From the NCBI GenBank assembly GCA_002270295.1, contig NISF01000005.1, positions 62,555 to 126,554 of the forward strand: a stretch of DNA of 64,000 nt, given 5' to 3'. The notes below the pieces were generated by a model. It was not told where the DNA came from. It saw only the letters and a program-made list of their open reading frames with translations, and did no database searches. The first letter of the stretch is position 1, and every line of letters starts with the position of its first letter. The position numbers and the translations under genes are program-made. This DNA comes from Enterobacter sp. 10-1. GTDB lineage: Bacteria > Pseudomonadota > Gammaproteobacteria > Enterobacterales > Enterobacteriaceae. Below are positions 37,955-47,667 of this stretch, one piece after another.

Positions 37955-39388
37955 TTAACTCAAATCGACGTTTTTACTGCCGAACAGCCAGGTTAGCGCA
38001 AAGCCGCACAGCCAGGACACGACCAGTCCCGCCGCGTAGACCGCCATCCCGGCGTAAATTCCGCTGCCGGAGGTCATCAGCGGCAGCGCCACCACGCCGG
38101 ACGGACCGAAGACCGTATTCAGCCCTATCGGCAGGCCCAGCCACGCGATCAGGCCGAGGAAGAAGCCGCCGCAGGCGCCGCCCATGCAGGCGGTGATAAA
38201 CGGCTTCATTCGCGGCAGGGTGACGCCATAAATCAGCGGTTCGCCGATGCCGAGAAAGCCGGGGATAATCGCCCCTTTGATCTGGGTGCGCAGCAGCGAG
38301 CCGTGCTTCGCCCGCCAGTACAGGGCCAGCGCCGCGCCCACCTGTCCGGCGCCGGCCATCGCCAGAATCGGGAACAGCGAGTTAAAGCCCTGCGCATCCA
38401 CCAGCGCGAAATAGACCGGGACAAAGCCCTGATGGACGCCAAACATCACCGCCAGCAGGAATAGCCCCGCCAGCACCGCCGAACCGAATGGGTTACCGTT
38501 GAGGTGCAGGAACAGCCACGACATTCCGGTAAACAGCCAGCCGCCAATCGGCATGATCACCGTAAAGGTGACCGCGCCCATAATCAGCAGCGTGACCGCC
38601 GAGGTAAGGATCATATCAAGGTTGGCCGGCATGATACGCCGCACCTGTTTTTCCACCCATGCGCCGATAATCGAGGCGATCAGGACGCCGATAATATTGC
38701 CGCGCGGGTCGATGCCGTGGCCGAAGAAGGTGGTGATCCCGGCGTAAAATCCGCTGGTCGCTTCCGGGTTGTAGCCGAGGACGAACAGCGAGGCGATAAT
38801 CGCCCCGTTGACCCCGGAGCCGCCAAACGCCTTCTGGGCGTTATAGCCGATTAAGATACTCAGGAAGGTAAACATCCCTTTGCTGAAGATCTTCATATAG
38901 CCGATCAGCGCCACCAGGCTGGCGTTAGGGTGGGCACTCTCCAGGACGAAGATTTGCTCTGCCAGGGTAGCGAAGCCGAGCAGCAGGCCGACGGCGATAA
39001 AGCCGGGGATCAGCGGCGTAAAAATAGTGGCGAATTTGGCGAGAAACTTCTGCACCCCGCTGGTTTGCTTGCTCTTCAGCGCCTGTTTCTTCTCGGCGGC
39101 GGCATCGGCCAGCGACGGGGCGCCCTGCGGCGCATCCTCCAGCATGGCGTTCATCATTTCCGCCGCGGTTTGCGCTTTTCCCGGGCCAAGTACGACCTGG
39201 AACTGCTCATCGCTGACGATAACCCCCATGACGCCTTCAACCTGACGAATCGCGGCGCTATCGGCCAGCGCTTCGTCACGCAGCGTCAGGCGCAGGCGGG
39301 TCATACAGTTACCCGCCTGCGCCACGTTTCCGGCTCCGCCGACGTGGGCAAGGATCCGCGCTATCATCTCTTTATTTATTTTTGCCAT
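37955..39388 (-). CDS. murP: MurP, N-acetylmuramate PTS permease (EIIBC)
   Basis: A 477-residue PTS protein with EIIB first (residues 1-90; phospho-Cys28 in [14 protein letters not shown]), a linker, then EIIC (about residues 115-470, with [18 protein letters not shown]). It lacks IIA and needs Crr. The length and the murQ neighbour identify it as MurP, which imports N-acetylmuramic acid as the 6-phosphate. It starts six bases after murQ. Close relatives transport sucrose or trehalose, but the etherase partner argues against these. Confidence 0.93.
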   Translation of the reverse strand: MAKINKEMIARILAHVGGAGNVAQAGNCMTRLRLTLRDEALADSAAIRQVEGVMGVIVSDEQFQVVLGPGKAQTAAEMMNAMLEDAPQGAPSLADAAAEKKQALKSKQTSGVQKFLAKFATIFTPLIPGFIAVGLLLGFATLAEQIFVLESAHPNASLVALIGYMKIFSKGMFTFLSILIGYNAQKAFGGSGVNGAIIASLFVLGYNPEATSGFYAGITTFFGHGIDPRGNIIGVLIASIIGAWVEKQVRRIMPANLDMILTSAVTLLIMGAVTFTVIMPIGGWLFTGMSWLFLHLNGNPFGSAVLAGLFLLAVMFGVHQGFVPVYFALVDAQGFNSLFPILAMAGAGQVGAALALYWRAKHGSLLRTQIKGAIIPGFLGIGEPLIYGVTLPRMKPFITACMGGACGGFFLGLIAWLGLPIGLNTVFGPSGVVALPLMTSGSGIYAGMAVYAAGLVVSWLCGFALTWLFGSKNVDLS

Positions 39389-39394
39389 TGCAGG

Positions 39395-40315
39395 TTACCT
39401 GTCTGTTGGCGCCCAGGCGTTGCCCAGCGCTTTGCGGATATAGCCGCTATTTTTGGCCAGCAGCGACTGCGCTTCTTCGGCGCTAAGATCGGCAAGCACC
39501 ATCACAATGGCCGTTTTGCAGTGACGACCGCAGGCGTCCAGCGCGCGCTGGGCGGCGGGGCGATCGCAATCGGTCGCTTCCATAACGATGGAGACCTGAC
39601 GCTCGATAAGCTTCGCGTTGGTGGCCTCAACGTCAACCATCAGGTTGCTGTAAACCTTCCCGACGCGGATCATTGCCCCGGTCGAAATCATATTCAGCAC
39701 CAGCTTTTGCGCGGTGCCGGCTTTCAGGCGGGTCGAACCGGTCACTACTTCCGGGCCGACGACCGGAGTGATGGCGACGTCCGCCAGCCGGGCCATCTCG
39801 CCGTGCGGATTGCAGCTGACGATGGCGACAAACGCGTTCTGGCTATGGGCATACTCCATCGCGCTGATGACGTACGGCGTCCGCCCGCTGGCGGCGAGGC
39901 CAACCAGCACGTCGCGGTTGCTGAAATTGAGGTTCTGCAGGTCCATTGCGCCCTGCGCTTTATTGTCTTCGACGTTTTCCACCGCGCTAAGAATGGCCTT
40001 ATGCCCGCCGGCGATAATCCCTACGACCTGCTCCGGACGCGTGCCGAAGGTTGGCGGACATTCGCTGGCGTCGAGGATCCCCAGACGACCGGAGGTGCCT
40101 GCACCGATGTAAATCAGGCGCCCGCCCGCCTGCAGCGCCGCGGCGACCTTGTCGACAACCTGAGCGATCTGCGGCAAATAGGGGGTAATTGCCTCGGCCA
40201 CCAGCCGATCTTCCTGGTTAATCACCGTCAGCATCTCAACGGTAGACAGGGTGTCAATATTGGCGCTATTCGCGTTGCGCCGCTCGGTCAGCAGTTTGCT
40301 CAGGTCGATACTCAT
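39395..40315 (-). CDS. murQ: MurQ, N-acetylmuramic acid 6-phosphate etherase
   Basis: A 306-residue SIS-domain enzyme. Motifs include LIYIGAGTSGRLGILDASEC (sugar-phosphate loop) and PPTFGTRPEQVVGIIAGG. It cleaves the lactyl ether of MurNAc-6-phosphate to give GlcNAc-6-phosphate and D-lactate, feeding recycled peptidoglycan sugar into glycolysis. First gene of murQP. E. coli has the repressor gene murR divergent next to murQ; here it is missing from the neighbourhood. Confidence 0.96.
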   Translation of the reverse strand: MSIDLSKLLTERRNANSANIDTLSTVEMLTVINQEDRLVAEAITPYLPQIAQVVDKVAAALQAGGRLIYIGAGTSGRLGILDASECPPTFGTRPEQVVGIIAGGHKAILSAVENVEDNKAQGAMDLQNLNFSNRDVLVGLAASGRTPYVISAMEYAHSQNAFVAIVSCNPHGEMARLADVAITPVVGPEVVTGSTRLKAGTAQKLVLNMISTGAMIRVGKVYSNLMVDVEATNAKLIERQVSIVMEATDCDRPAAQRALDACGRHCKTAIVMVLADLSAEEAQSLLAKNSGYIRKALGNAWAPTDR

Positions 40316-40352
40316 AACAAAACCTCATTATTCACAATGGCAGGTATTCTAA

Positions 40353-40388
40353 GGAATTAATTATTCCATTCATGTGAAGGTTATCACG
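40353..40388 (-). promoter_or_regulatory. murQ upstream control: CRP site and small palindrome
   Basis: TGTGA-AGGTTA-TCACG at 40373-40388 is a strong CRP match, 9 of 10 conserved positions, centred 65 bases ahead of the murQ start. GGAAT-N5-ATTCC at 40353-40367 is a small palindrome that could be a repressor site (MurR is known to control murQP). Confidence 0.65.
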
Positions 40389-40438
40389 ATTAGCGTACGG
40401 CAGATAATAAGATATTTGTAGGTATGGCGGGGGATTGT

Positions 40439-40470
40439 GCGGTAATAAAACTGGAATATTTTATTACCGC
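40439..40470. terminator. Terminator hairpin after the Bcr-type gene
   Basis: Perfect 12-base arms, GCGGTAATAAAA and TTTTATTACCGC, with an 8-base loop. Located nine bases after the stop of the exporter gene (40479) and before the murQ promoter. Confidence 0.8.
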
Positions 40471-40478
40471 AGGGTGGG

Positions 40479-41642
40479 CTAGCGTACCGCTGCGGGTTTT
40501 TTCAGGCTCAACAGCAGGGCCAGAGAATAGCTTATCGCCATTGCCAGGCTCATTTTCAGCATGGTTTCACCGCCGAGTCCGGCGAGCGGAGCGGCGATGC
40601 CGCCAAAGACGAACATCAGCGTACCTAACAGCGCGGACGCGGTGCCCGACTGTCCGGCATCAACGGCATTCATCGCTTCGGCCCCGGCCACGGTGCTGAT
40701 GCCGCTCATAAACGACACGGTGAAAAACAGGCCGATCAGCGCCGGCAGCGGCAGCCGCAGCCAGGCGAACAGCAGCATGCCGGCGGCGCACAGCACCGCC
40801 AGCATCAGCCCGGTGCGCAGCAGGGACTCTGCCGAAAAGCGGCGCGTCAGGCGGGAGAAGATAAGCGCGGCAATAATCAGCCCGATCCCGTTCAGGCCGA
40901 ACAGCAGGCTGAACTGCATGGCGCTCATGGCAAATTCGCTCTGCATCACGAAGGACGACGAGCCGATATAGGAGAACAGGCCGGCCATCATAAAGGCCTG
41001 AATCAGGCAGTAGCGCATAAAGCGGCGATTTTTCAGCACCGACGTGCCGCCCGCTTTACGCGAGGTAGCGGCGCTTTTCGGCGGCAGGGTTTCGTGCAGG
41101 ATCGCCAGGCTTAACAGCAGCAGTACGCCGCCGATCGCCGCCATCGCCCAGAACAGCACGCGCCAGTCGAAGGCGGTGATAATGTAGCCGCCAAGCACCG
41201 GCGACAGAACCGGAGCAATGCCGTTGACGGTCATCAGCAGGGCAAAGAACTGGGTCAGCAGCGCGCCCTGATAGCGATCGCGGGCAATCGAGCGCGACAG
41301 CACCGAGCCGCCCGCGCCGGCGAAGCCCTGCAAAAAGCGCCATACAATCAGCAGATGGATATCCTGCGTCAGGGCGCACATGACCGAGGAGATGATAAAC
41401 AGCAGCAGCGAGAGAATCAGCGGCTTGCGGCGGCCGATGCGGTCGCTTAGCGGGCCAAAAAACAGCTGGCCGAGACCCAACCCGAGCAGCGCGGCGGTCA
41501 GCGAGAGCTGGGTTTGCGTGCTGGTCGCATTCAGCTGACGGGTGATATCCGGCAGCGCCGGCAGATAGAAGTCGGTACAGAGCGGGCCGATGCCCGAGAG
41601 CAGCCCGAGAATAATGACCCATGAAAGAGAAATACGCGGCAT
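40479..41642 (-). CDS. Bcr/CflA-family MFS drug exporter
   Basis: A 387-residue DHA1 transporter with 12 helices. The signature GPLSDRIGRRKPLILS follows helix 2, and motif GFAGAGGSVLSRSIARD lies in helix 5. Similar to Bcr and CflA. It starts 49 bases after the outer-membrane gene of the RND operon on the same strand, with a GCCGGGC hairpin between (41662-41681), so read-through cotranscription is possible. Substrate unknown. Confidence 0.87.
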   Translation of the reverse strand: MPRISLSWVIILGLLSGIGPLCTDFYLPALPDITRQLNATSTQTQLSLTAALLGLGLGQLFFGPLSDRIGRRKPLILSLLLFIISSVMCALTQDIHLLIVWRFLQGFAGAGGSVLSRSIARDRYQGALLTQFFALLMTVNGIAPVLSPVLGGYIITAFDWRVLFWAMAAIGGVLLLLSLAILHETLPPKSAATSRKAGGTSVLKNRRFMRYCLIQAFMMAGLFSYIGSSSFVMQSEFAMSAMQFSLLFGLNGIGLIIAALIFSRLTRRFSAESLLRTGLMLAVLCAAGMLLFAWLRLPLPALIGLFFTVSFMSGISTVAGAEAMNAVDAGQSGTASALLGTLMFVFGGIAAPLAGLGGETMLKMSLAMAISYSLALLLSLKKPAAVR

Positions 41643-41690
41643 ATCAGGTCCTTATGAGGATGCCGGGCGCGGCGGCCCGGCTTGAGCAGA

Positions 41691-43055
41691 TCAGCTGGCA
41701 CCGCCTCCCAGCGATTGCCAGAGCGTAATGCGGTTTTGCAGATCGGTTTGCTGCAGGGAAATCAGCGTGGCCTGCACCGACCACAGCGTACGCTGAGCGG
41801 TAAGCACCGACAGATAGTTGCCGATCCCTGCCTGATAGCTGCGGGTGGCGATATCCAGCGATTTCTGCTCGGCGGCGACGTACTGCTGCTGGGCATCCAG
41901 CTGCTCGCCCAGCGTTTCCCGGCGCGCCAGCGCGTCGGCGACATCTTTGAAAGCGCTCTGAATACTTTTCTCGTAGGTGGCGATCAGCCCCTTTTTCTCC
42001 GCTTCGGCATAGCGAAGCTGCGCCAGGTTGCTGCCGCCGGTAAACAGCGGCAGGCTGATTGATGGCGCGAACGACCACACCTGCATCCCGTGACTGAACA
42101 GCGAAGAGAGCGAATCGCTGCCGACCCCGGCGCTGGCGGTTAGCGAAATGCTCGGGAAGAAGTTGGCGCGCGCGGCGCCGATATCGGCGTTGGCGCTCTT
42201 GAGGTTATGCTCCGCCTCCTGAATATCCGGGCGGCGCAGCAGGACCGACGAAGAGACGCCGGCGGGGATCAGGGCGATGCTGTTGTCGCTGAGGCTTTGC
42301 AGCGTGCCGGGCAGCAGGCTCTCAGGGACGGTTTCACCGGCCAGCAGGTTGAGCGCGTTTTTATCCTGCGCGACCTGGGTACGATAGCTGGCGACGCTGG
42401 CGCGCGCCTGCTGGTAGACGCCTTCTGCATCGCTCAGATCGCTGGCCGAAGCGGTACCGACCGCCATCTGGCGGGCGACGATTTTGCGCGAGTTTTCGGC
42501 GCTGGCCATCGTTTCTTCGGCCAGCGCCAGGCTGCTGTTATCCGCCGCGAGGGTGATCCAGGCGGTGGTCAGGTCGGCGATCATCGTCAGACGCGTATTC
42601 TGGGCGGTGAATTCGCTGGCGAGCCAGGTTTCCCGCGCCGCGCGCGTCAGGCTCTGGTTCTTGCCGAACAGGTCCAGCTCGAAGCTGGAGACCGTACCGT
42701 CGGCCTCCGATGATGAGGTGAGGCCGCTGGCCACCGTTTTGCTGCGGGTATGGCTCAGCTCGGCGTCAACGGTGGGGAACAACGCCGCGCGGGTTTCGCC
42801 AAACTGGGCGCGCGCGGCCTCGATATCGGCCAGCGCTTTTTGCACATCGCGGTTGCTGTTCAGCGCGATGGTCACCACTTTTTTGAGCCGCGCGTCGTTC
42901 ACCACCTGCTGCCACTGGCTGACGACCGTCGTCGCTTCGCCGTGGGCGCCGGGCAGCGTGGAGGGGACCGGCGCCGCCGGGCGCTCATAGTGTGGGTCAA
43001 GCGAGACGCAGCCTGCGCTCAGGAGCGCGATAAAAACGAAAGTAAAACGAAACAT
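41691..43055 (-). CDS. eefC: EefC-like outer-membrane efflux lipoprotein
   Basis: A 454-residue protein of the NodT/OprM-type outer-membrane factor family. Signal peptide with lipobox LLSAGC (Cys16), then two duplicated TolC-type halves; RRPDIQEAEHNLKSANADIG is the family hallmark. It forms the trimeric exit duct for the pump. Third gene of the RND operon, three bases after eefB. Klebsiella/Enterobacter eefABC is the known pump that carries its own outer-membrane partner; I use that name on this basis, not from a sequence comparison. Confidence 0.75.
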   Translation of the reverse strand: MFRFTFVFIALLSAGCVSLDPHYERPAAPVPSTLPGAHGEATTVVSQWQQVVNDARLKKVVTIALNSNRDVQKALADIEAARAQFGETRAALFPTVDAELSHTRSKTVASGLTSSSEADGTVSSFELDLFGKNQSLTRAARETWLASEFTAQNTRLTMIADLTTAWITLAADNSSLALAEETMASAENSRKIVARQMAVGTASASDLSDAEGVYQQARASVASYRTQVAQDKNALNLLAGETVPESLLPGTLQSLSDNSIALIPAGVSSSVLLRRPDIQEAEHNLKSANADIGAARANFFPSISLTASAGVGSDSLSSLFSHGMQVWSFAPSISLPLFTGGSNLAQLRYAEAEKKGLIATYEKSIQSAFKDVADALARRETLGEQLDAQQQYVAAEQKSLDIATRSYQAGIGNYLSVLTAQRTLWSVQATLISLQQTDLQNRITLWQSLGGGAS

Positions 43056-43058
43056 AAC

Positions 43059-46000
43059 CTACTCCTGAGAAGGACGCTGGCGGGTGAAGAACCGTTTCAC
43101 CAGCACAAAGAACAGGGGAACGAAGAAGACAGCCAGCAGCGTGGCGGTCAGCGTGCCGCCGATGATCCCGCTGCCGATCGCCACGCGGCTGTTGGCCCCC
43201 GCGCCGGTCGCCACCGCCAGCGGCAGCACCCCGGCGATAAACGCCAGTGAAGTCATCACGATAGGGCGCAAACGGGTTTGCGCGGCGCGTATGGCCGCCC
43301 GCGAAAGCGAATAGCCTTCATCCACCGCCGATTCGGCAAACTCAACGATCAGAATGGCGTTCTTCGACGACAGGCCGATGGTGGTCAACAGCGCAACCTG
43401 GAAGTAGACGTCGTTATTCAGATCGCGTAGCCAGGCCGCCAGCGCCGCGCCGAGCAGGCCGAGCGGGATAACCATGATCACCGAGAACGGCACCGACCAG
43501 CTCTCATACAGCGCCGCGAGGCACAGGAACACCACCAGAATTGAGATGGCGTACAGGCTCATGGCCTGGCCGCTGGCCAGTTTTTCCTGCAGCGACATGC
43601 CGCTCCATGCCCAGGTGGTGCCCGCCGGCAGGCTGTTGGCCAGGGCTTCCATCTTGTCCATCGCCGCGCCGGAGCTGAAGCCGGCGGCGTTTTCGCCCTG
43701 GATTTCAAATGCGGCGGAACCGTTGTAGCGCACCAGGCTTTCCGGACCGTACTGCCAGCGCGTGGTGGCGAAGGCGGAGAACGGCGTCATGCCGTCATCG
43801 CTGCCGCGCACGAACCATTTCCCGAGATCGGCGGGGACGGCGCGAGAATCGCTATCGCCCTGGATATAGACCTTTTTCACCCGCCCGCGATCGATAAAGT
43901 CGTTGACGTAGGTGCCGCCCCAGGCGCTGGAGAGGGTGTCGGTGACGTCGCTCAACGATAGCCCCAGCGCCACCGCTTTGTTGTTGTCGATATCCACCTG
44001 CAGCTGCGGCATCTGCGGCAGGTCGTTGGCGCGCACCGACTGCAGCTGCGGGCTCTGATTGGCCGCCGCCAGCAGCTGGCTGCGCATTTTCATCAGGCTG
44101 TCGCGATCGGTGCCGCCGCTGGCCAGCAGCTCAAAGGTAAAGCCGTTGCTCTGCCCGAGGCCGTCCACCGAAGGGGGCGTCATCGCAAACAGCGAGGCGT
44201 CGCGGATGCTGCCGAGCTCTTTGGTGGCGCGCAGGGCAATGGCCTGCGCGGTATTGGCTTCGCCCTTGCGCTGGGACCAGTTTTTCAACGACACAAAAGC
44301 CATCCCGGCGTTCTGTCCGCTGCCGCTGAAGCTGAAACCGTCGACGGTAAAGATAGCGCTGGTATTGGCCTTCTCTTTGGTCAGGAACCAGTCGGTTACC
44401 TGGCGGCGAACCTCGGCGGTGCGCACGGCGGTCGCGCCTGCCGGCAGGGTGTACTGAACCATGATTTCGCCCTGGTCCTCCGCCGGCAGGAAGCTGCCCG
44501 GCAGCTTCCACATCGCCAGCGCCATGACGGCGCAAATCAAGGCGAAGGCGCCCATCATCGTCGCCGAACGGCGCAGGCCGCCCAGCACGCGGTGTTGATA
44601 GCCCTGTTCCGTGCGCCCCCACAGGCGGTTGAACGCCCCGAAGAAGCCGGTGGTATGGGGCTTCGAGTGGCTAAGCAGCGCGCCGCACAGCGCCGGGGTT
44701 AAGGTCAGCGCCACCACCACGGAGAGCATCATCGCCGAGATGATGGTGACCGAGAACTGGCGATAGATAACGCCGGTTGAGCCGCCGAAGAAGGCCATCG
44801 GCAGGAACACCGCCGACAGCACCAGGGCAATGGCGATCAGCGCCCCGGAAATTTCGCCCATCGACTTCTCGGTGGCTTCACGGGCGGACAGCCCCTCATC
44901 GCGCATAATTCGCTCGACGTTTTCCACCACCACGATGGCGTCATCCACCAGCAGGCCGATCGCCAGCACCATCGCAAACAGCGTCAGGGTATTGATGGAG
45001 TAGCCAAACAGCGCCAGCACGCCGAAGGTGCCAAGCAGCACTACCGGAACCGCCACCGCCGGGATCAGCGTAGCGCGGAAGTTCTGCAGGAACAGATACA
45101 TCACGCAGACCACCAGCGCGATGGCTTCAAACAGCGTTTGAATCACATCCTCAACCGATATTTTAATAAACTCGGTGCTGTCCTTCGGATAGGCGATATC
45201 GTAGCCCTGCGGCATCTGGCGCTGATACTCGGCAATCTTATCCTTCACGCGCGTCGCGGTATCCAGCGCGTTGGCGCCCGGCGCCATCATGACGGCGATG
45301 CCGGCGGCAGGGTGGCCGTTGAGGTTCGCCGAAGCGGTGTAATCTTCGCTGCCCATTTCAACCCGGGCGACGTCGCTCAGGCGGACGACCGAGCCGTCGC
45401 TCTTGCTCTTCACAATGATGTTTTTGAACTGATCGACGGTTTGCAGGCGCGACTGAGCGCGCACGGTGGCGGTAAGCTGCTGGGCGTTAGAGGACGGCAG
45501 CGCGCCGATTTTACCCGCCGAGATCTGCACGTTCTGCGCTTCGATTGCCGTTTCGACATCGGAAGGCATCAGCGCATAGGAGGCCAGCTTTGTCGGGTCC
45601 ATCCAGATGCGCATCGCATATTCAGCGCCAAATACCTGCAGGCTGCCGACGCCTTCGACGCGCGCCAGCGGGTCCTGCATGTTACTCACCAGCCAGTCGG
45701 CGATATCGGAGCTGGTGGCCTTGTCGGTTTTATCGTACACCGCGAGGATCAGCAGGAAGCTGCTCTGCGATTTCACCACCGTCACGCCGGACTGCTGCAC
45801 TTCGCTGGGCAGCCGCGATTCGGCCTGCTGGACCTTGTTTTGCACCTGCACCTGCGCGGTGTCCGGATCGGTCCCTTGCTCAAAGGTCACGTTAATGCTG
45901 ACCGAGCCGTCGGAGCTGCTGGTGGAGCTGAAGTAGAGCAGGTTATCCAGCCCGGTAAGCTGTTGTTCGATAACCTGGGTCACGCTGTTTTCCAGGGTTT

Positions 46001-46166
46001 CGGCAGAGGCGCCGGTGTAGGTGGCGGAAATTTTCACCGACGGCGGGGCGACGTCCGGGTACTGGGCGACCGGCAGCGTGCGGATGGCGAGGATCCCGGC
46101 GAGCATAATCAGGATGGCGATGACCCAAGCGAACACCGGGCGCCGGACGAAGAAGCGGGAGAACAT
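43059..46166 (-). CDS. eefB: EefB-like RND inner-membrane pump
   Basis: A 1035-residue HAE1-type RND transporter with 12 helices and two large periplasmic loops. Signatures: RPVFAWVIAILIMLAGILA in TM1, GLLVDDAIVVVENVER with the proton-relay Asp pair in TM4, and GLSSKNAILIVEFA in TM10. It captures drugs or toxic compounds from the periplasm and inner membrane, driven by protons. The start codon overlaps the stop of eefA (TGATG). Closely related in layout to AcrB. Confidence 0.9.
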   Translation of the reverse strand: MFSRFFVRRPVFAWVIAILIMLAGILAIRTLPVAQYPDVAPPSVKISATYTGASAETLENSVTQVIEQQLTGLDNLLYFSSTSSSDGSVSINVTFEQGTDPDTAQVQVQNKVQQAESRLPSEVQQSGVTVVKSQSSFLLILAVYDKTDKATSSDIADWLVSNMQDPLARVEGVGSLQVFGAEYAMRIWMDPTKLASYALMPSDVETAIEAQNVQISAGKIGALPSSNAQQLTATVRAQSRLQTVDQFKNIIVKSKSDGSVVRLSDVARVEMGSEDYTASANLNGHPAAGIAVMMAPGANALDTATRVKDKIAEYQRQMPQGYDIAYPKDSTEFIKISVEDVIQTLFEAIALVVCVMYLFLQNFRATLIPAVAVPVVLLGTFGVLALFGYSINTLTLFAMVLAIGLLVDDAIVVVENVERIMRDEGLSAREATEKSMGEISGALIAIALVLSAVFLPMAFFGGSTGVIYRQFSVTIISAMMLSVVVALTLTPALCGALLSHSKPHTTGFFGAFNRLWGRTEQGYQHRVLGGLRRSATMMGAFALICAVMALAMWKLPGSFLPAEDQGEIMVQYTLPAGATAVRTAEVRRQVTDWFLTKEKANTSAIFTVDGFSFSGSGQNAGMAFVSLKNWSQRKGEANTAQAIALRATKELGSIRDASLFAMTPPSVDGLGQSNGFTFELLASGGTDRDSLMKMRSQLLAAANQSPQLQSVRANDLPQMPQLQVDIDNNKAVALGLSLSDVTDTLSSAWGGTYVNDFIDRGRVKKVYIQGDSDSRAVPADLGKWFVRGSDDGMTPFSAFATTRWQYGPESLVRYNGSAAFEIQGENAAGFSSGAAMDKMEALANSLPAGTTWAWSGMSLQEKLASGQAMSLYAISILVVFLCLAALYESWSVPFSVIMVIPLGLLGAALAAWLRDLNNDVYFQVALLTTIGLSSKNAILIVEFAESAVDEGYSLSRAAIRAAQTRLRPIVMTSLAFIAGVLPLAVATGAGANSRVAIGSGIIGGTLTATLLAVFFVPLFFVLVKRFFTRQRPSQE

Positions 46167-47290
46167 CAGGCGTTGCCTCCGCTGTTTTTCATTTCAACGG
46201 CTTTGACCTGCTGACCGGCGGCAACCTTGCTGGTTCCTTCAACGATCAGCCTGTCTCCGCTCTTCAGGCCGCTCTCTACCAGCCATTTATCGCCGTAGGC
46301 TTCGCCGGTTTCGACGTCACGCTGGGCGACTTTGCCGTTGGCGTCGACCACCAGCGCGGTGGCGTTACCTTTGGCGTCGCGGGTGATGCCCTGCTGCGGG
46401 GCGAGGATCGCATCGTCCATCACGCCTTCATCGACGCGGGCGCGTACGAACATTCCCGGCAGCAGGACGTGCTGCGGGTTGGGGAACACCGCCCGCAGCG
46501 TGACCGAGCCGGTTGATTCGTCCACCGCCACTTCGGTCAGCGCCAGGCGGCCCTTCTCGCTATAGGTGCTGCCGTCTTCGAGGCTCAGGGTGACGCTAAG
46601 GGTATCGGCGTTGGTTGCCAGCGTTTGCTGGCGTAAGCGCAGCAGATCAACGCTCGATCGCGTGAGATCGACGTAAATCGTCTCCAGCCCGCGGATCGTC
46701 GCCAGGGCCGTATCCTGATCGGCAGAGACCAGCGCTCCTGGGGTTACGGAGGAGATGCCAATCCGTCCGGCAATCGGTGCGCTGACGGTGGTCCAGTTCA
46801 GGTTGATGCGGGCGCTCTCCAGCGCGGCTTTTTTCGACTCGACGCTGGCCTTGTCCTGGTTACAGGTAGACTGCGCGTCATCGGCATCCTGCAGCGAAAC
46901 GCCGTTGTCTTTTACCAGCTGCGTATAGCGCCGGGCTTTCTGGCAGTCGGCAACCGTCAGCGATTGCGCCTGTTTCAGGGCGGCTGCGGCTTCGTTATAG
47001 GCGGCGCGATAGCTGGCCGGGTCAATTTGATACAGCGCCTGTCCCGCTTTCACCATGTCGCCTTCGGTAAACAGGCGCTTTTGAACGATCCCGCCCACCT
47101 GCGGGCGCACTTCGGCGCTGAGCGACGCGGTGGTGCGGCCGGTCAGTTCGCTGATAACGGAAACGGACTGACCTTTCAGGGTGACAACGCCGACTTCCGG
47201 CGTCATTTGCGGCGGGGCAGATGTTTGCGAATTATCGCATCCGGCCACCAGAAATAATGCTATTGCGATGGGTATGATGGTGTATTTCAT
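46166..47290 (-). CDS. eefA: EefA-like periplasmic adaptor
   Basis: A 374-residue membrane-fusion protein. Lipobox VAGC (Cys18), barrel-sandwich (lipoyl) halves around residues 55-75 and 160-205 flanking a helical hairpin with many Gln and Ala residues, then beta-barrel and membrane-proximal domains. It links EefB to EefC. First gene of the operon. Its upstream gap of 377 bases is AT-rich and probably includes the promoter. No dedicated local regulator is adjacent on this side. Confidence 0.87.
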   Translation of the reverse strand: MKYTIIPIAIALFLVAGCDNSQTSAPPQMTPEVGVVTLKGQSVSVISELTGRTTASLSAEVRPQVGGIVQKRLFTEGDMVKAGQALYQIDPASYRAAYNEAAAALKQAQSLTVADCQKARRYTQLVKDNGVSLQDADDAQSTCNQDKASVESKKAALESARINLNWTTVSAPIAGRIGISSVTPGALVSADQDTALATIRGLETIYVDLTRSSVDLLRLRQQTLATNADTLSVTLSLEDGSTYSEKGRLALTEVAVDESTGSVTLRAVFPNPQHVLLPGMFVRARVDEGVMDDAILAPQQGITRDAKGNATALVVDANGKVAQRDVETGEAYGDKWLVESGLKSGDRLIVEGTSKVAAGQQVKAVEMKNSGGNA

Positions 47291-47667
47291 TATATTTTCT
47301 CAGGATAAACGACGTCCGCCCCGCTAATTAAATAGTGAGGTGATGGGTTGGGCGCTGAGGCATCTTCGGGTAAACGAAAATGACAAAAAAGGAACTCAGG
47401 CGTTCCTGTATGTTGTTATTCGACGATGGCCGGCGGAGCGGTCATTCTTTGGCTTCTCTGCGGCAGAGATGGCTTCCCTCCTGGCCTTTCTGGTGAGAAT
47501 GATCATTCTCATTTTTGCTCATTATACGTCTCAACCGGGTAATGAAAAGGTTTTTTTGTCTAAATTTGAATCGTGAAAATTAAGGCAAAAAATAATGGAG
47601 GAAATAAGAATTTTTTGTGAAAGTAAGAACCAATAATACTCTTACATAATTTAATCTGGAGGCATTA
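47291..47667. other. Intergenic region upstream of eefA and the GNAT gene
   Basis: A 377-base divergent region. AT-rich at both ends. It contains an 18-base perfect palindrome at 47494-47511 and a Shine-Dalgarno CTGGAGG before the GNAT start. A 78-codon open frame at 47340-47576 has no recognisable features or ribosome site and I do not treat it as a gene. Confidence 0.6.
47494..47511. promoter_or_regulatory. Perfect palindrome, candidate operator
   Basis: TGAGAATGATCATTCTCA is symmetric over all 18 bases. GAGAATGATCATT resembles part of a Fur box, though only loosely; it could instead be a site for a local repressor. It lies 204 bases ahead of eefA and 157 ahead of the GNAT gene. Confidence 0.45.

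Noticed and set aside
38930..40360. A 476-codon plus-strand open frame
   Set aside because: Antisense to murP and murQ, both unmistakable; composition is that of a shadow frame.
45138..46214. A 358-codon plus-strand open frame
   Set aside because: Antisense to the RND pump gene, His/Arg-rich, no motif or ribosome site.
47494..47511. A definite Fur box
   Set aside because: Symmetry differs from the 19-base GATAATGATAATCATTATC consensus and no iron gene is adjacent; left as an unassigned palindrome.
47340..47576. A 78-codon frame in the eefA upstream region
   Set aside because: No Shine-Dalgarno, no recognisable fold, and it spans the palindrome; more likely regulatory DNA.
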